DNA of 64,000 bases from Pseudarthrobacter polychromogenes (GCF_014644495.1 NZ_BMKU01000013.1:1-64000); one strand, 5' to 3'; counted from the first letter of the stretch, positions 41,088 through 50,313 are shown. Notes: a model not told the origin generated them from the letters alone. A program made the numbers and translations.

Positions 41088-41107
41088 TCGCCTGGGTGGT
41101 CCTCGCC

Positions 41108-41713
41108 TTAGTGGGGTCCCTGGCTTGGTGCGGGGGCTGTCGCTTCAAACAGCTCGCACAGCGCGTTGTAGTAACTGTTTGTCTGCCCGCAGTGCTTCAT
41201 TCCGACCCGTAAACAGACGTTCTGCGAGGCTGTGTTGGCTGGCGCGGTCACTGCCACCACCCGTTCCAGGCCGCTTGCAAACGCGTAGGACAGGACCGCT
41301 GCCGCAGCTTCAGTTGCATAGCCATGCCCCCAGTGGTCCGGGTGGAAGTGCCAGCCTATTTCGGTGTCCCCTGAGGGCTCCAGGGGCAGGGAAGCGCCCG
41401 AGGCCGGAATGGACTTCAGGAGCAGGGTGCCGGCAAGCGGGGGAGTCTGGTCGTAACCCTGGCCCTGGCCTGACGGTCCGTACTCCCCTTGCGGTAGCCC
41501 TTTCAACTCCACTGCCCAGGCGCCGTGGACGAAGCTGTCCATGTGCCGCCAGGCGCGGATGCGCTCGTCGGCCTGGGACCGGTCCCGCATCACCTGGGGA
41601 TGGTTGCCGATGAAACGCTGCACCTCCCAGCGCGAGTAGAGGTCCAGTACAAAGCCGGCGTCCTCCGGCTCCCACTGCCGGAGAACCAGCCGCTGGGTTT
41701 CGAGGATCTTCAC
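41108..41713 (-). CDS. GNAT-family acetyltransferase (RimJ/RimL-like)
   Basis: 201 residues from GTG 41713 (AGGA 8 bases upstream). KILETQRLVLRQWEPEDAGFVLDLYSRWEVQRFIG is the standard RimJ/RimL-type N-terminus; DTEIGWHFHPDHWGHGYATEAAAAVLSYAF carries the acetyl-CoA loop; ANTASQNVCLRVGMKHCG is the conserved C-terminal segment. Members acetylate ribosomal protein N-termini or small molecules. Substrate not predictable. Confidence 0.9.
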   Translation of the reverse strand: MKILETQRLVLRQWEPEDAGFVLDLYSRWEVQRFIGNHPQVMRDRSQADERIRAWRHMDSFVHGAWAVELKGLPQGEYGPSGQGQGYDQTPPLAGTLLLKSIPASGASLPLEPSGDTEIGWHFHPDHWGHGYATEAAAAVLSYAFASGLERVVAVTAPANTASQNVCLRVGMKHCGQTNSYYNALCELFEATAPAPSQGPH

Positions 41714-41819
41714 CCCGCCAATCCTGCCAGAGGAGGGGCGGGCTGCTGCTGTTTTCTGGTTTTCCACACAGGGGATTGAGGGCGCGCAAATTGTCGGTGG
41801 TCTTTGGCAGAGTTGGGTC

Positions 41820-43328
41820 ATGGCAATTGGTGGGCTTTTGGAAACGGGGCAGGCATGGCGCCGGCCTGATTTGTCTGTGACTCGTCGCTCGCCTGCTGCC
41901 GGCACTCCAGTTGACTCCGTTGCGCCGCCGGTTCCTGGTGTGCTGTCCGTGGCTGACGTCTCGCGTTCCCTGGCTTCCGTCCGTCCTGCTTCTACTGGTC
42001 CGGGGATGATTGATCAGTTGCGGGAGCTTGAGGACCTGAAATCGCTGGCGGCTGCGCAACAGGCCCGGATTGCTGTGGCTTTTGATCTTTCACAGCGGCG
42101 GGAGCAGGCCGCGGCCGGTGTCCCGGCCAAGGAGCGCGGCGCCGGTGTTGCCGCGCAGGTCGCGTTGGCGCGGCGGGAGTCCCCGGCCCGCGGCGGCCGC
42201 CTCCTGGGCCTGGCCAAAGCCCTCGTCACCGAGATGCCCCACACCCTGGCCGCCCTGCAGTCCGGGCAGTTGAACGAATGGCGTGCCACCCTGATCGTGA
42301 AGGAAACAGCGTGCCTGTCCGCCGAGGACCGGTGCGCGGTGGATAAGGAACTCGCCGCCGACACCGGCACCCTGACAGGTGCAGGGTCACTGGCAGGGGC
42401 CGGGGACCGGGCCATCATTGCCGCGGTCCGGGCTGCCGCGTACCGGCGCGACCCGCACTCCGTTGCCAGACGAGCCGCCCATGCGGTGAACGACCGGACC
42501 GTGACGCTCCGCCCGGCGCCGGACACCATGGCCCGCCTGACCGCCCTGCTGCCCGTCGCCCAGGGGGTGGCCGTCTACGCGGCCCTGACCCGGCATGCGG
42601 ATACGTTGCGGTCCTCTGGGGACGAACGGTCCAAGGGCCAGATCATGGCCGATCAGCTCGTTGGGAACGTTACCGGCACCCCTGGCGGGGTCGCCGGCAT
42701 CGAGGTGCAGCTGGTCATGACCGACCGCACCCTGTTCCAGTGCGACAGCGAACCCGCCCGCCTCGCAGGCTACGGCATCGTCCCCGCCGAATGGGCCAGG
42801 AAAGCAGTCCGCACCGAATCAGAAGCTAACGCCGGGGAACTGAACATCTGGCTCCGCCGGCTCTACACCGCCCCCGGAACTGGAGAACTTCTCGCCATGG
42901 ACTCCAAGGCCCGGCTCTTCCCGCCCGGGCTCCGACGGTTCCTCCAGGTCCGCGACGACACCTGCCGCACCCCCTACTGCGACGCGCCCATCCGCCACCA
43001 CGACCACATCACCCCCTGGCACAATAACGGCACAACCACCAGCACCAACGGCCAAGGCCTCTGCGAAGCCTGCAACCACAACAAAGAAACACCCGGATTT
43101 TCAGCCAAACCCGTACCCGGACCACGACACACCGTGGAACTCCACACCCCCACCGGCCACACCTACCACTCCACCGCACCACCACCACCCGGCACGGGCA
43201 CTCCGTCCCGCCGTCGTGATTTCCATCTGCAGCCACGAGCCCCCGGGAAACAACCGCGGCTCAAGGACCAGGGGCACCAAACAAAGCCCACCGTGCAGGT
43301 GGTTGGCCGTGCCGGCGTGGCCGGCTGA
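41820..43328 (+). CDS. DUF222 / HNH endonuclease-signature protein (13E12-like)
   Basis: 502 residues. An N-terminal DUF222 region (about 60-330, rich in helices, with LKSLAAAQQARIAVAFD and SLGLAKALVTEMPHTLAALQ-type segments) precedes an HNH nuclease motif: FLQVRDDTCRTPYCDAPIRH with HHDHITPWHNNG and LCEACNHNK. The tail is Pro/Thr-rich. This is the large multicopy 13E12/REP-like family of actinobacteria; mobility or a role in defence is suspected but unproved. Codon use at the 5' end is slightly less GC-biased than neighbours. Confidence 0.92.
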   Translation: MAIGGLLETGQAWRRPDLSVTRRSPAAGTPVDSVAPPVPGVLSVADVSRSLASVRPASTGPGMIDQLRELEDLKSLAAAQQARIAVAFDLSQRREQAAAGVPAKERGAGVAAQVALARRESPARGGRLLGLAKALVTEMPHTLAALQSGQLNEWRATLIVKETACLSAEDRCAVDKELAADTGTLTGAGSLAGAGDRAIIAAVRAAAYRRDPHSVARRAAHAVNDRTVTLRPAPDTMARLTALLPVAQGVAVYAALTRHADTLRSSGDERSKGQIMADQLVGNVTGTPGGVAGIEVQLVMTDRTLFQCDSEPARLAGYGIVPAEWARKAVRTESEANAGELNIWLRRLYTAPGTGELLAMDSKARLFPPGLRRFLQVRDDTCRTPYCDAPIRHHDHITPWHNNGTTTSTNGQGLCEACNHNKETPGFSAKPVPGPRHTVELHTPTGHTYHSTAPPPPGTGTPSRRRDFHLQPRAPGKQPRLKDQGHQTKPTVQVVGRAGVAG

Positions 43329-43336
43329 AATCGAAC

Positions 43337-45517
43337 TTAGGGGCGGGGACTGGGGGACGGACTCGGGCCCATCATCGATGGCGGAGGAGCCGGGAACGGA
43401 TTGGTGGGATACAGCGGGGCAGCCTGAAGCATGTAGTTGGCCCACTGCGGCCCGGCAATCATGTAGCCGTCCAGGCGGGGATAGAAAGTCCCGTTGATGG
43501 TCACGTTCTGCCCTGCCCGCTTCTGTCCCTCCAGTGCGTCGCCGAAGAAGGACGCGGTGGCAATACCGGTGGTGTAGCCAACGATCCAGGTGGACCCATT
43601 GTTGTTTGAGGTGCCGGTCTTGGCCGCCACCGGGAACTTGTCATGGGTCTTGGGGTTGATCCACACGCCTGAACCCCTGACGAGCACATCCTGCAGCACA
43701 TTGTTGACTCCACGGGCCACGTCCGGCTTCACAGCGTCACGGCACTCCGCGGGCTGGGCGGGAAGATTGCCCCCGGCCTCATCCTTGACGTCCACCAGGG
43801 CGATGGGTGTGCAGTAGCGGCCGTCATTGGCAAACGTGGCAAAGGCGTTGGCCAGGTGAAGGGGAGCCACGCCGATAGCGCCGAGAAGGTTGCCCAACTG
43901 ATGCATGTTGACCGGCGCTCCATCGAGTCCGCTGTGCAGCCCCACCGCGTCCACCATCTTCTGGATACCGCAGAAATCCAGCTGCGCGGCCGTGGCGAAC
44001 GTGGCGGTGTTGATCGAGTTGTACAGCCCGTAATTGATGGGCATCTTCCGGTAGAAGCCCTCCTCGGCGTTCTGGAGGTCGTCAGCTGCGCCCAGCGTAG
44101 GGTTGTTCTGCGCGGTGTTGTAGGCGCCCATCACCTTCCCGCAGCTGGACCGCCACGGGAAGTCCAGCGGATAGACGCGCCGTGAAGCATCCACCTCCGC
44201 AGTCAGGGACTTGCCCTCGTTAAGCCACTGGGCAAAGGTGAACGGCTTCATGGTGGACCCGGGCTGGAAGCCGCCCGCTCCGTTGAGGTCATTTCCCTGC
44301 GGGTCCTTGGCATCCACGTTGAAGTTCAGGTGCGTGTCGAACTTCCCCGGTTCCGGCAGGAACACCGTGTTCTGGGCCATCGCCAGGATCTTGCCGGTCC
44401 CGGGCTGCACGGTGACCAGGGCGGCACCCCACCGGTCCGGGTTCGGTCCTGCCGTGCCATCCACCTGTGCCTGGGCGGCTGCCTGCAGCCTGCTGTCCAG
44501 GGTGGTGACAATGGTGAGTCCGCCGCGGTAGAGCTTCCGCTGCCGTTCTATCAGGCTGGGCCCGTACGCAGGATTGTTCAGGATGAGATGGGACACGTAG
44601 TCGCAGAAGTAGGGCGCCATGGCCGCGTAGGCGCAGCCCTGCCGTTCCGGACTGATCTTCAGTTCAATCGGCGTGGCCACGGCTTCATCGTGCTGAGCCT
44701 GCGTGATCCTGCCCTGGAGCAGCATCTCCGAAAGCACCTGGTCCCGGCGGACGATTGATTTGTCCGGGTTGATCGCAGGGTTGTAGAACGTGGGGCTGTT
44801 GACGAGCCCGGCCAGCAGCGCAGCCTGCGGAATGGTGAGGTCCTTGGCGGTGGTGCTGAAGAAGTAGCGCGACGCCGCCTCGATGCCGTAGGCGTCGCTG
44901 TTGAAGAAGACGATGTTCAGGTAGCCCTCAAGGATCTGCTCCTTGGTGAACTCCTTTTCCAGCGCAATGGCCAGCTTCATCTCCCGCAGCTTGTCACCAA
45001 CGTCCTTCTGTCCGGAGAGGATCACCTCGTCCGGCCTGTCCTGCGACAAGCGCGCTTCGTTGATCACGTTGGTGACGTACTGCTGCGTGATGGTTGAGGC
45101 ACCCTGCTGGCCACCCTGCGTCAGGTTGGACACCACGGCCCGCACGATCCCCTGGGGATCGATGCCCGCGTGTTCGTAGAACCTGCTGTCCTCGATGGCA
45201 ATGATCGCGTCCTTGATGTGGGGAGACATCTGGTCCAGCGGAATCCTGACGCGGTTCTCGGCAAAGAAGGTGGCGATTGGCTGGCCGTCGGCGGTGAGGA
45301 CTTTGGTGGATTGCGACGGCGGCTGGACAGTGAGTTCCTCGGGCAGGCTGTCGAAGAAACCAATGGAATTACTGACGCCGAATCCCGCTGCCGCCACCGC
45401 CGGAACCACCAGGCTGGCGGCCAGGACCCCGCACATGGCACTCGCCGCCAGGAACCCCAGGAACCTTCCCAGGGCAGCGCCGAAACCGCTTCTGCGCTTC
45501 CTTTTCTTCGCCATCAT
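43337..45517 (-). CDS. Bifunctional penicillin-binding protein (class A, transglycosylase/transpeptidase)
   Basis: 726 residues. Short basic cytoplasmic tail (AKKRKRRSG), one membrane anchor (about 25-50), GT51 glycosyltransferase domain with AIEDSRFYEHAGIDPQGI and GASTITQQYVTN (catalytic Glu at about 105), then a transpeptidase domain with SxxK in PGSTMKPFTF (about 418), SxN in YNSINTATF (about 501) and KTG in AAKTGTSNNNG (about 630). Extracytoplasmic peptidoglycan polymerisation and cross-linking. The C-terminus ends in a Pro/Ser tail with no PASTA domain. Confidence 0.96.
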   Translation of the reverse strand: MMAKKRKRRSGFGAALGRFLGFLAASAMCGVLAASLVVPAVAAAGFGVSNSIGFFDSLPEELTVQPPSQSTKVLTADGQPIATFFAENRVRIPLDQMSPHIKDAIIAIEDSRFYEHAGIDPQGIVRAVVSNLTQGGQQGASTITQQYVTNVINEARLSQDRPDEVILSGQKDVGDKLREMKLAIALEKEFTKEQILEGYLNIVFFNSDAYGIEAASRYFFSTTAKDLTIPQAALLAGLVNSPTFYNPAINPDKSIVRRDQVLSEMLLQGRITQAQHDEAVATPIELKISPERQGCAYAAMAPYFCDYVSHLILNNPAYGPSLIERQRKLYRGGLTIVTTLDSRLQAAAQAQVDGTAGPNPDRWGAALVTVQPGTGKILAMAQNTVFLPEPGKFDTHLNFNVDAKDPQGNDLNGAGGFQPGSTMKPFTFAQWLNEGKSLTAEVDASRRVYPLDFPWRSSCGKVMGAYNTAQNNPTLGAADDLQNAEEGFYRKMPINYGLYNSINTATFATAAQLDFCGIQKMVDAVGLHSGLDGAPVNMHQLGNLLGAIGVAPLHLANAFATFANDGRYCTPIALVDVKDEAGGNLPAQPAECRDAVKPDVARGVNNVLQDVLVRGSGVWINPKTHDKFPVAAKTGTSNNNGSTWIVGYTTGIATASFFGDALEGQKRAGQNVTINGTFYPRLDGYMIAGPQWANYMLQAAPLYPTNPFPAPPPSMMGPSPSPSPRP

Positions 45518-45609
45518 TCAGCCCTCGAGCTTGGAGGTCTCAAAAGACTACGCCCGTCCAACGGCACTTTGAGGTGCCGAAAGGTCATGATTTGATCACA
45601 CTCACGATC

Positions 45610-45650
45610 TTGACCAGGCGATAGTTAACGACATATCGTTAACTATCGCC
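45610..45650 (+). promoter_or_regulatory. PadR promoter with long perfect operator palindrome
   Basis: TTGACC (45610-45615) and TATCGT (45634-45639) at 18-base spacing form a plausible promoter. The inverted repeat GGCGATAGTTAACGA (45617-45631), CATA, TCGTTAACTATCGCC (45636-45650) has perfect 15-bp arms and covers the spacer and -10. It is much longer and AT-richer than its surroundings, and is the expected autorepressor site of the downstream PadR gene. Confidence 0.85.
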
Positions 45651-45691
45651 GAAGAGGTCGATGAATTATCCTGTGAAAGGACGATGCCACG

Positions 45692-46318
45692 ATGAAAGGC
45701 ATACACGAAGAGAAATTTCCCGGCGCTGAATTCCGAAACGAGCCATTCGGGCGGGGCAGGGGCCGCAGGGGGCCGCATGGACACCGCGGGGGTGGCTTTG
45801 GTTCTGGTTTTGGGCCGGGGTTTGGGCCCGGTTCCGGACCCGGTTTTGGATCAGGGTTCGGTCCGGGGTTCGGCCGTGGCTCACGGCGGGCCAGCAGGGG
45901 GGATGTCCGGGCAGCAATCCTCTCGCTCCTGGCCGAGTCACCCTCCAACGGTTACGGACTGATCAAGACGATTGCCGAAAGAACGGAGGGCGCGTGGCGG
46001 CCCAGCCCCGGGTCCATTTACCCCACGCTGCAGCAACTCGTCGACGAGGACCTGATCTCAGCCCTCAGCGAGGGCCGCGGGACGGAGTTCACGCTCACGG
46101 ACCGGGGCCGGGCCTATGTGGCCGAGCACGGTGAGGAAATGGACAATGCCTGGAATGCCGGGCCGGACAACTCCGACCGCGAGTTCCATCAGAGCATCGG
46201 CAAGCTGATGGGAGCCATCCACCAGTTCCGCGGTGGTGTTAGCGAGGAGCAGCGCGCCGCAGCCATCGAAAAAATGGATGAGACCCGGCGGGCGCTGTAC
46301 AAGATCCTGGCCGACTAA
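45692..46318 (+). CDS. PadR-family transcriptional regulator with Gly/Phe-rich N-terminus
   Basis: 208 residues. Residues about 10-62 are low complexity, with repeats of GFGxGFGPGFGPGSG and several Arg, absent from minimal PadR proteins. The winged HTH follows: DVRAAILSLLAESPSNGYGLIKTIAERTEGAWRPSPGSIYPTLQQLVDEDLI, and a C-terminal helical dimerisation region (about 140-205). Ribosome site AAAGGA. An operator with 15-bp arms lies immediately upstream. Confidence 0.92.
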   Translation: MKGIHEEKFPGAEFRNEPFGRGRGRRGPHGHRGGGFGSGFGPGFGPGSGPGFGSGFGPGFGRGSRRASRGDVRAAILSLLAESPSNGYGLIKTIAERTEGAWRPSPGSIYPTLQQLVDEDLISALSEGRGTEFTLTDRGRAYVAEHGEEMDNAWNAGPDNSDREFHQSIGKLMGAIHQFRGGVSEEQRAAAIEKMDETRRALYKILAD

Positions 46319-46320
46319 TC

Positions 46321-46359
46321 GCGGCGGTTGCAACCCGGCTTCCCGGCCATAACCGCCGC
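46321..46359. terminator. Hairpin between convergent PadR and amt genes
   Basis: GCGGCGGTT (46321-46329) and AACCGCCGC (46351-46359), 21-nt loop containing CCGG repeats. It begins right after the PadR stop and precedes the end of the convergent amt gene, so it may serve both. Confidence 0.55.
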
Positions 46360-46364
46360 GCCGG

Positions 46365-47705
46365 TCAAGCGAAGGAGTTTTCCTTAACGCGCGTGGCGCT
46401 CTTGCTGGGCCGGTCGGCGGCATCTGCCATCTCTGCTGCGGGGGAGTGGGAAACGGGATGCTGCGGATTGAATCCCGCGCCAATTTCACCGAAGGCATAG
46501 GCGCTCTCAGCGTGTTCAGCAAGGTCCACTCCAGCGGTTTCCGCCTCAAGGCTGACCCTGAAGCCGATGGTCGTGTTGATGGCGCGGCCAATGACAAAGG
46601 TTCCGGCGCCGGAGAGCAGCAGGGTGATCACCACAGCCGCCGTCTGGGCAATCAGCTGCTGCGCACCCCCGCCGTAGAGGAGTCCGCCGCCCTGGCCATC
46701 CACGGGAAGGGCGATGAAGCCGAGCGCAAGGGTGCCGATGAGTCCGGCGCCGAGGTGCACGCCCACAACGTCCAGCGAATCGTCCAGGCCGAAGCGGTAC
46801 TTCAGGTCAACGAACACGGCGCAGGCAGCTCCGGCCACGAAGCCCAGGCCGACAGCGGCCACCGGGCTGATGTTGGCGCAGGACGGCGTTATGGCCACGA
46901 GCCCGGCAACCACACCCGAGGCGGCACCGAGTGACGTGGGATGACCATGGCGGATCTTTTCGGTGACCAGCCAGCTCAGCATCGCCGCGGCGGGAGTCAC
47001 CAGGGTGTTCACCCAGATCAGGCCTGCCTGCTCAGCAGTTGTTGCCGCGCCGCCATTGAAGCCGAACCAGCCGAACCACAGGATGGCGGCACCCAGCATG
47101 ATGAAGGGAATGTTGTGCGGACGGTGGTTGGGGTCCTTGGCGAAGCCGTGGCGCTGCCCCACGATCAGGGCCAGGACCAGGGCTGCGGTCCCGGAGCTGA
47201 TCTCCACCACTGCACCGCCGGCGAAGTCGATGACCTGGCCGAACACGGCGGTGACTGCCCCGCCGGCGCTCATCAGACCCCCGCCCCAGACCATGTACGC
47301 GAGCGGGCAGTAGACCACCGTGATCCAGAGCGGTACGAACAGTGCCCAGGCGCCGAACTTTGCGCGGTCGGCAATCGCGCCGCTGATCAGCGCCACCGTG
47401 ATGATCGCGAACGTGGCGCTGTAGCCGGCTTTGATCAGGTCGGGGGAGCCCATCAGGTTCTGCAGGCCGAAGTTGGCGAAGGGGTTGCCGAAGAGGCCCA
47501 GCACACCGTCGCCCGTTGTCATGGAGTAGCCCCACAGGACCCACACCACACCAACGATCCCGGCGGAGATGAAGCTCATCATGATCATGTTGAGGGCGGC
47601 CTTGGCGCGGGTCATGCCGCCGTAGAAGAGGCCCAGTCCGGGCGTCATCAGCAAAACCATCGCGGCTGAAATCATCAACCAGACATGTTGGACAGAAATC
47701 TCCAC
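46365..47705 (-). CDS. amt: Ammonium transporter
   Basis: 446 residues with eleven membrane segments. Amt features: MLLMTPGLGLFYGGMTRAKAALNMIMMSF, DFAGGAVVEISSGTAALVLALIVG, and the pore region with AASGVVAGLVAITPSCA and the twin His motif region GVHLGAGLIG. The C-terminal tail is cytoplasmic and Ser/Ala rich. Transports ammonium, generally induced by nitrogen limitation; no GlnK gene is adjacent and no clear GlnR/AmtR box was found upstream. Confidence 0.95.
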   Translation of the reverse strand: MEISVQHVWLMISAAMVLLMTPGLGLFYGGMTRAKAALNMIMMSFISAGIVGVVWVLWGYSMTTGDGVLGLFGNPFANFGLQNLMGSPDLIKAGYSATFAIITVALISGAIADRAKFGAWALFVPLWITVVYCPLAYMVWGGGLMSAGGAVTAVFGQVIDFAGGAVVEISSGTAALVLALIVGQRHGFAKDPNHRPHNIPFIMLGAAILWFGWFGFNGGAATTAEQAGLIWVNTLVTPAAAMLSWLVTEKIRHGHPTSLGAASGVVAGLVAITPSCANISPVAAVGLGFVAGAACAVFVDLKYRFGLDDSLDVVGVHLGAGLIGTLALGFIALPVDGQGGGLLYGGGAQQLIAQTAAVVITLLLSGAGTFVIGRAINTTIGFRVSLEAETAGVDLAEHAESAYAFGEIGAGFNPQHPVSHSPAAEMADAADRPSKSATRVKENSFA

Positions 47706-48044
47706 CTGCGGGTCCCTTCGCGTTGCGCCAGCGGGGCGCTCTTTGCCGGCCCTCGCACTTCCCCCGGCCTCTATGCTTGTCCTCCGGTGTTTCCGGAAAG
47801 GCGCGCAAAAGTTGCGGCTGCGTTACGCAATCAGCCCTTGCATGAAGTTCACGCGTCGATCATGTTTCAAGCGTGTTAACCGGCGCCCTCCATACGGAGG
47901 TGCCCTTGCGGCAAAAAGCCCCAGGCCGGCGCAACGGCGCGGGACGGACCGCGCGGAAGGTGAGGACCGTCGTCGTCCGCGATGAACTGGCAGGTTTCCT
48001 GCGCGTAACCGGCGGCTCACCCTCCCGGGGCGGCAGTGAAGGGG
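47706..48044. other. Intergenic region upstream of amt
   Basis: 339 bases without a credible gene. Open frames here are overlapping shadows with mixed codon bias. It must contain the amt promoter; AT-rich pockets occur around 47815-47880. A hairpin-prone GTCGTCGTCCGCG stretch lies near 47967. I find no RNA gene or clear nitrogen-regulator box. Confidence 0.4.
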
Positions 48045-48839
48045 TCAGAAGTGCCGTGCGTTGGCCAGCACCGGAAGTTTGCTGCGCACCTCATCCACAA
48101 CGGACGGGTCGATATCAACGACGGCTAGTTCCGGCCTGCCGCCCAGCGCCACCACGGCGGAGCCCAGGGGGCCGATCACCGCGCTGTGCCCTATGCCCGT
48201 AGGTGCGCTCCCTGCAGGACCTGCGCCGATGGTTTCCGGGTCCCCCTGGCCGCAGGCCACCACGAACGTGGTGCTGTCCAGGGCGCGTGCCCGCACCAGG
48301 AGGTCCCACTGCTCAGCCTTGCCCTCACCGGCTCCCCAGGACGCGCATACGATGTTGACCTGCGCCCCGGCCCGGGCGTTGGCAGTGAAGAGGGCCGGGA
48401 AACGGACGTCGTAGCAGGTGGCAAGGCCGAAGACCGTGCCGTTGAGCTCAAAGGTCACCGGAGTTTCACCCGCGTCAACGGTCTTCGATTCTGTAAAGCC
48501 GAAAGCGTCGAAGAGGTGGACCTTGTCGTAGGAGGTATCCACGCCGTGGCCCGTGACCAGAAGGGTGTTGCGGACCCGGCCGTCCTTCCCCGGAGTGAAC
48601 ATGCCGGCCACGATCGCAATGCCCAGGTCCCGCGCAACGGCCCGGACTTCGCCGGCCCAGGGGCCGTCCAGTGGCTCCGCTACATCGCGGAGGGAATGGC
48701 CGAAGGCGCGCATGGCGGCCTCGGGAAACACCACCAGTTCCGCACCGGCGGCTTTCGCCTGGGCAGCATAGTCCCGGATCAGTCCCAGGTTTTCTGCGGG
48801 GTCCGCACTGCTGATGATCTGGGCGACAGCCAGACGCAT
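48045..48839 (-). CDS. Carbon-nitrogen hydrolase (nitrilase superfamily)
   Basis: 264 residues. Catalytic triad visible: Glu in LVVFPEAAMRAFG (about 41), Lys in SYDKVHLFDAFGFTES (about 110), Cys in GLATCYDVRFPALF (about 143). The C-terminal AVIGPLGSAVVALGGRPELAVVDID is standard. The family hydrolyses omega-amides, carbamoyl compounds or deaminated glutathione (Nit1-like); exact substrate is unresolved. Immediately follows a DUF2630 gene on the same strand. Confidence 0.92.
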   Translation of the reverse strand: MRLAVAQIISSADPAENLGLIRDYAAQAKAAGAELVVFPEAAMRAFGHSLRDVAEPLDGPWAGEVRAVARDLGIAIVAGMFTPGKDGRVRNTLLVTGHGVDTSYDKVHLFDAFGFTESKTVDAGETPVTFELNGTVFGLATCYDVRFPALFTANARAGAQVNIVCASWGAGEGKAEQWDLLVRARALDSTTFVVACGQGDPETIGAGPAGSAPTGIGHSAVIGPLGSAVVALGGRPELAVVDIDPSVVDEVRSKLPVLANARHF

Positions 48840-48862
48840 GGACGCTCCAATCTGTGGGGCCG

Positions 48863-49099
48863 CTACTGTTTGTAGCCTTCTACTTCGCTGACGGGCCGGG
48901 CTTCGGCATCGTTGGGGTTCTCACCGGAGTCCGACTTGGCCCGCCGCTGCCGCAGCAGGTCCCAGCACTGGTCCAGGCTTTCCTCCACCTGCTTCAGCCG
49001 CGCCTTGTCCGGCACCTGCCCGTCCCCGGAAGCCTCCCGCAGTGAGTGCTCCTCCTCAACGAGGGCCTGGATGCGCGTCAAAATATCCTGATCGTTCAT
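48863..49099 (-). CDS. DUF2630 family protein
   Basis: 78 residues, wholly helical and charged: MNDQDILTRIQALVEEEHSL, then KARLKQVEESLDQCWDLLRQRRA. The conserved EEEHxL and LDQCWDLLRQRRA segments define DUF2630, a small actinobacterial coiled-coil-like family of unknown function. 23 bases upstream of the nitrilase-family gene and probably co-transcribed with it. Confidence 0.9.
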   Translation of the reverse strand: MNDQDILTRIQALVEEEHSLREASGDGQVPDKARLKQVEESLDQCWDLLRQRRAKSDSGENPNDAEARPVSEVEGYKQ

Positions 49100-49156
49100 G
49101 GCTTCCCCTTACTCCCCGGACCGGTTACCCCAGCGTACGCCTGTACCATCTGAATC

Positions 49157-49555
49157 ATGCCCACTGTGCTTGATATGGCAGGTCCAATCCTGGAAATGCT
49201 GACCTGGATGTGCCTGCCCGCCGGGCTCGCACTGCTCTTCTACACAGGCTTCCTCCGCCGCTTCGTTCATCCGTGGGCTGTGGCTGAAGCGGTGGTGTAC
49301 TCCGACAGCACGGGCGTGGGCTTCCGCTGGTTCGACCGCAAGTACCAGGTGCACCACGCCCCCATGTCACCCCACGACATCAGGGAGCTGGCCGTGGGCG
49401 AAACCCTCCCTATCTACTACCACCCCAAGCGCCCCACCCAATGGCAGACCGCTGCGCCGGAAGAGGCAGGCAGGACCGCATCAGTACTGGGCCGGTGCCT
49501 GACGGGCATCGGCGCCGTGGCGTTCCTTGCCGGCTTTATCCTGCCCATGTTCTAG
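49157..49555 (+). CDS. Small DUF3592-like membrane protein
   Basis: 132 residues. N-terminal membrane segment (about 12-32), a central soluble part with SDSTGVGFRWFDRKYQVHHAP and the GETLPIYYHPKRPTQW motif (Pro/Tyr/Tyr-His-Pro) typical of DUF3592-type domains, and a C-terminal membrane segment (about 110-130). Function unknown. Divergent from DUF2630. Confidence 0.8.
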   Translation: MPTVLDMAGPILEMLTWMCLPAGLALLFYTGFLRRFVHPWAVAEAVVYSDSTGVGFRWFDRKYQVHHAPMSPHDIRELAVGETLPIYYHPKRPTQWQTAAPEEAGRTASVLGRCLTGIGAVAFLAGFILPMF

Positions 49556-49566
49556 CCACGGCCGCT

Positions 49567-49905
49567 CTATCCAATGAGCACCACGCCAATGCCGAGGGCA
49601 CCCAGCAGCACCCCGGCGAAAGCCGTCCACAGCACGGCGGTGATATCGGCGTCGTGCATTTCCTCGCGGATGCCGTGCGAGCTCACGCTGTAGCGGCGCC
49701 GCTGCGTGAAGTAGATGCCGGCGGCCGTTCCGGCCGACACCGTGAACAGGAGCAGGATGGGCAGGCCATGCTGCGGCAGCCAGCGCAGGAAAATCGCGCT
49801 GACTGTCACCAGGGCCAGCATGGTCCTGCCCCACGCAAGAGTGGTCCGTTCAGGCTGCAGGCCGGGATCCCCATGCAGTGGCGCGGGACCGCGGGATGGT
49901 GCCAC
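49567..49905 (-). CDS. DUF202 membrane protein
   Basis: 112 residues. DUF202 signature LQPERTTLAWGRTMLALVTVS is followed by three membrane segments. It is the second of two adjacent DUF202-type genes on the minus strand, 3 bases apart; the two may form one membrane complex. Function of the family is unestablished. Confidence 0.9.
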   Translation of the reverse strand: MAPSRGPAPLHGDPGLQPERTTLAWGRTMLALVTVSAIFLRWLPQHGLPILLLFTVSAGTAAGIYFTQRRRYSVSSHGIREEMHDADITAVLWTAFAGVLLGALGIGVVLIG

Positions 49906-49908
49906 GGG

Positions 49909-50313
49909 TCAGGGCCAGAGAATGAAGATCAGGACGACGGCGGCCGCCAGGGCGCCGGCGGCGGCCAGCAGCGGCACGATGAGCGGCAGCGGCAGCGGCG
50001 CCTTGTTGCGCATGCTGCGTTCCACCCGGAGCCACCGGACAGCGGAGCCGGCGCTCAACAGCATGCCGAGCAGAAGCAGGACCACCGCCAGGCCCTTTCG
50101 GACCGGTTCCAGGAAGAGATCCGAGGTGAAGGCCTCAATGGCGATTCCGCCGGCCAGCAGCGCGAGGGAGGTGCGGATCCAGGCAAGGAACGTGCGCTCA
50201 TTGGCCAAGGTGAAACGCGGGTCCGGTTCCTCCCCGCCAGGCAGCAGGCGTTCGGCGATTTTCCCGCGCGACGGCGGAACGGGGGCGCTGGCGGGCTGCT
50301 CGCGGTTGGTCAC
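49909..50313 (-). CDS. YidH-like DUF202 membrane protein
   Basis: 134 residues. DUF202/YidH features: FTLANERTFLAWIRTSLALLAGGIAIEAF, then two more membrane segments and a C-terminal LAAAVVLIFILWP anchor. Basic and Pro-rich N-terminus. Adjacent to a second, shorter DUF202 gene downstream, the usual YidH-YidG-type pairing. Confidence 0.9.
   Translation of the reverse strand: MTNREQPASAPVPPSRGKIAERLLPGGEEPDPRFTLANERTFLAWIRTSLALLAGGIAIEAFTSDLFLEPVRKGLAVVLLLLGMLLSAGSAVRWLRVERSMRNKAPLPLPLIVPLLAAAGALAAAVVLIFILWP

Noticed and set aside
41820..43328. Mobile element with terminal repeats around the HNH gene
   Set aside because: No flanking inverted repeats, target-site duplication or integrase; 13E12-type genes are common single genes in these bacteria.
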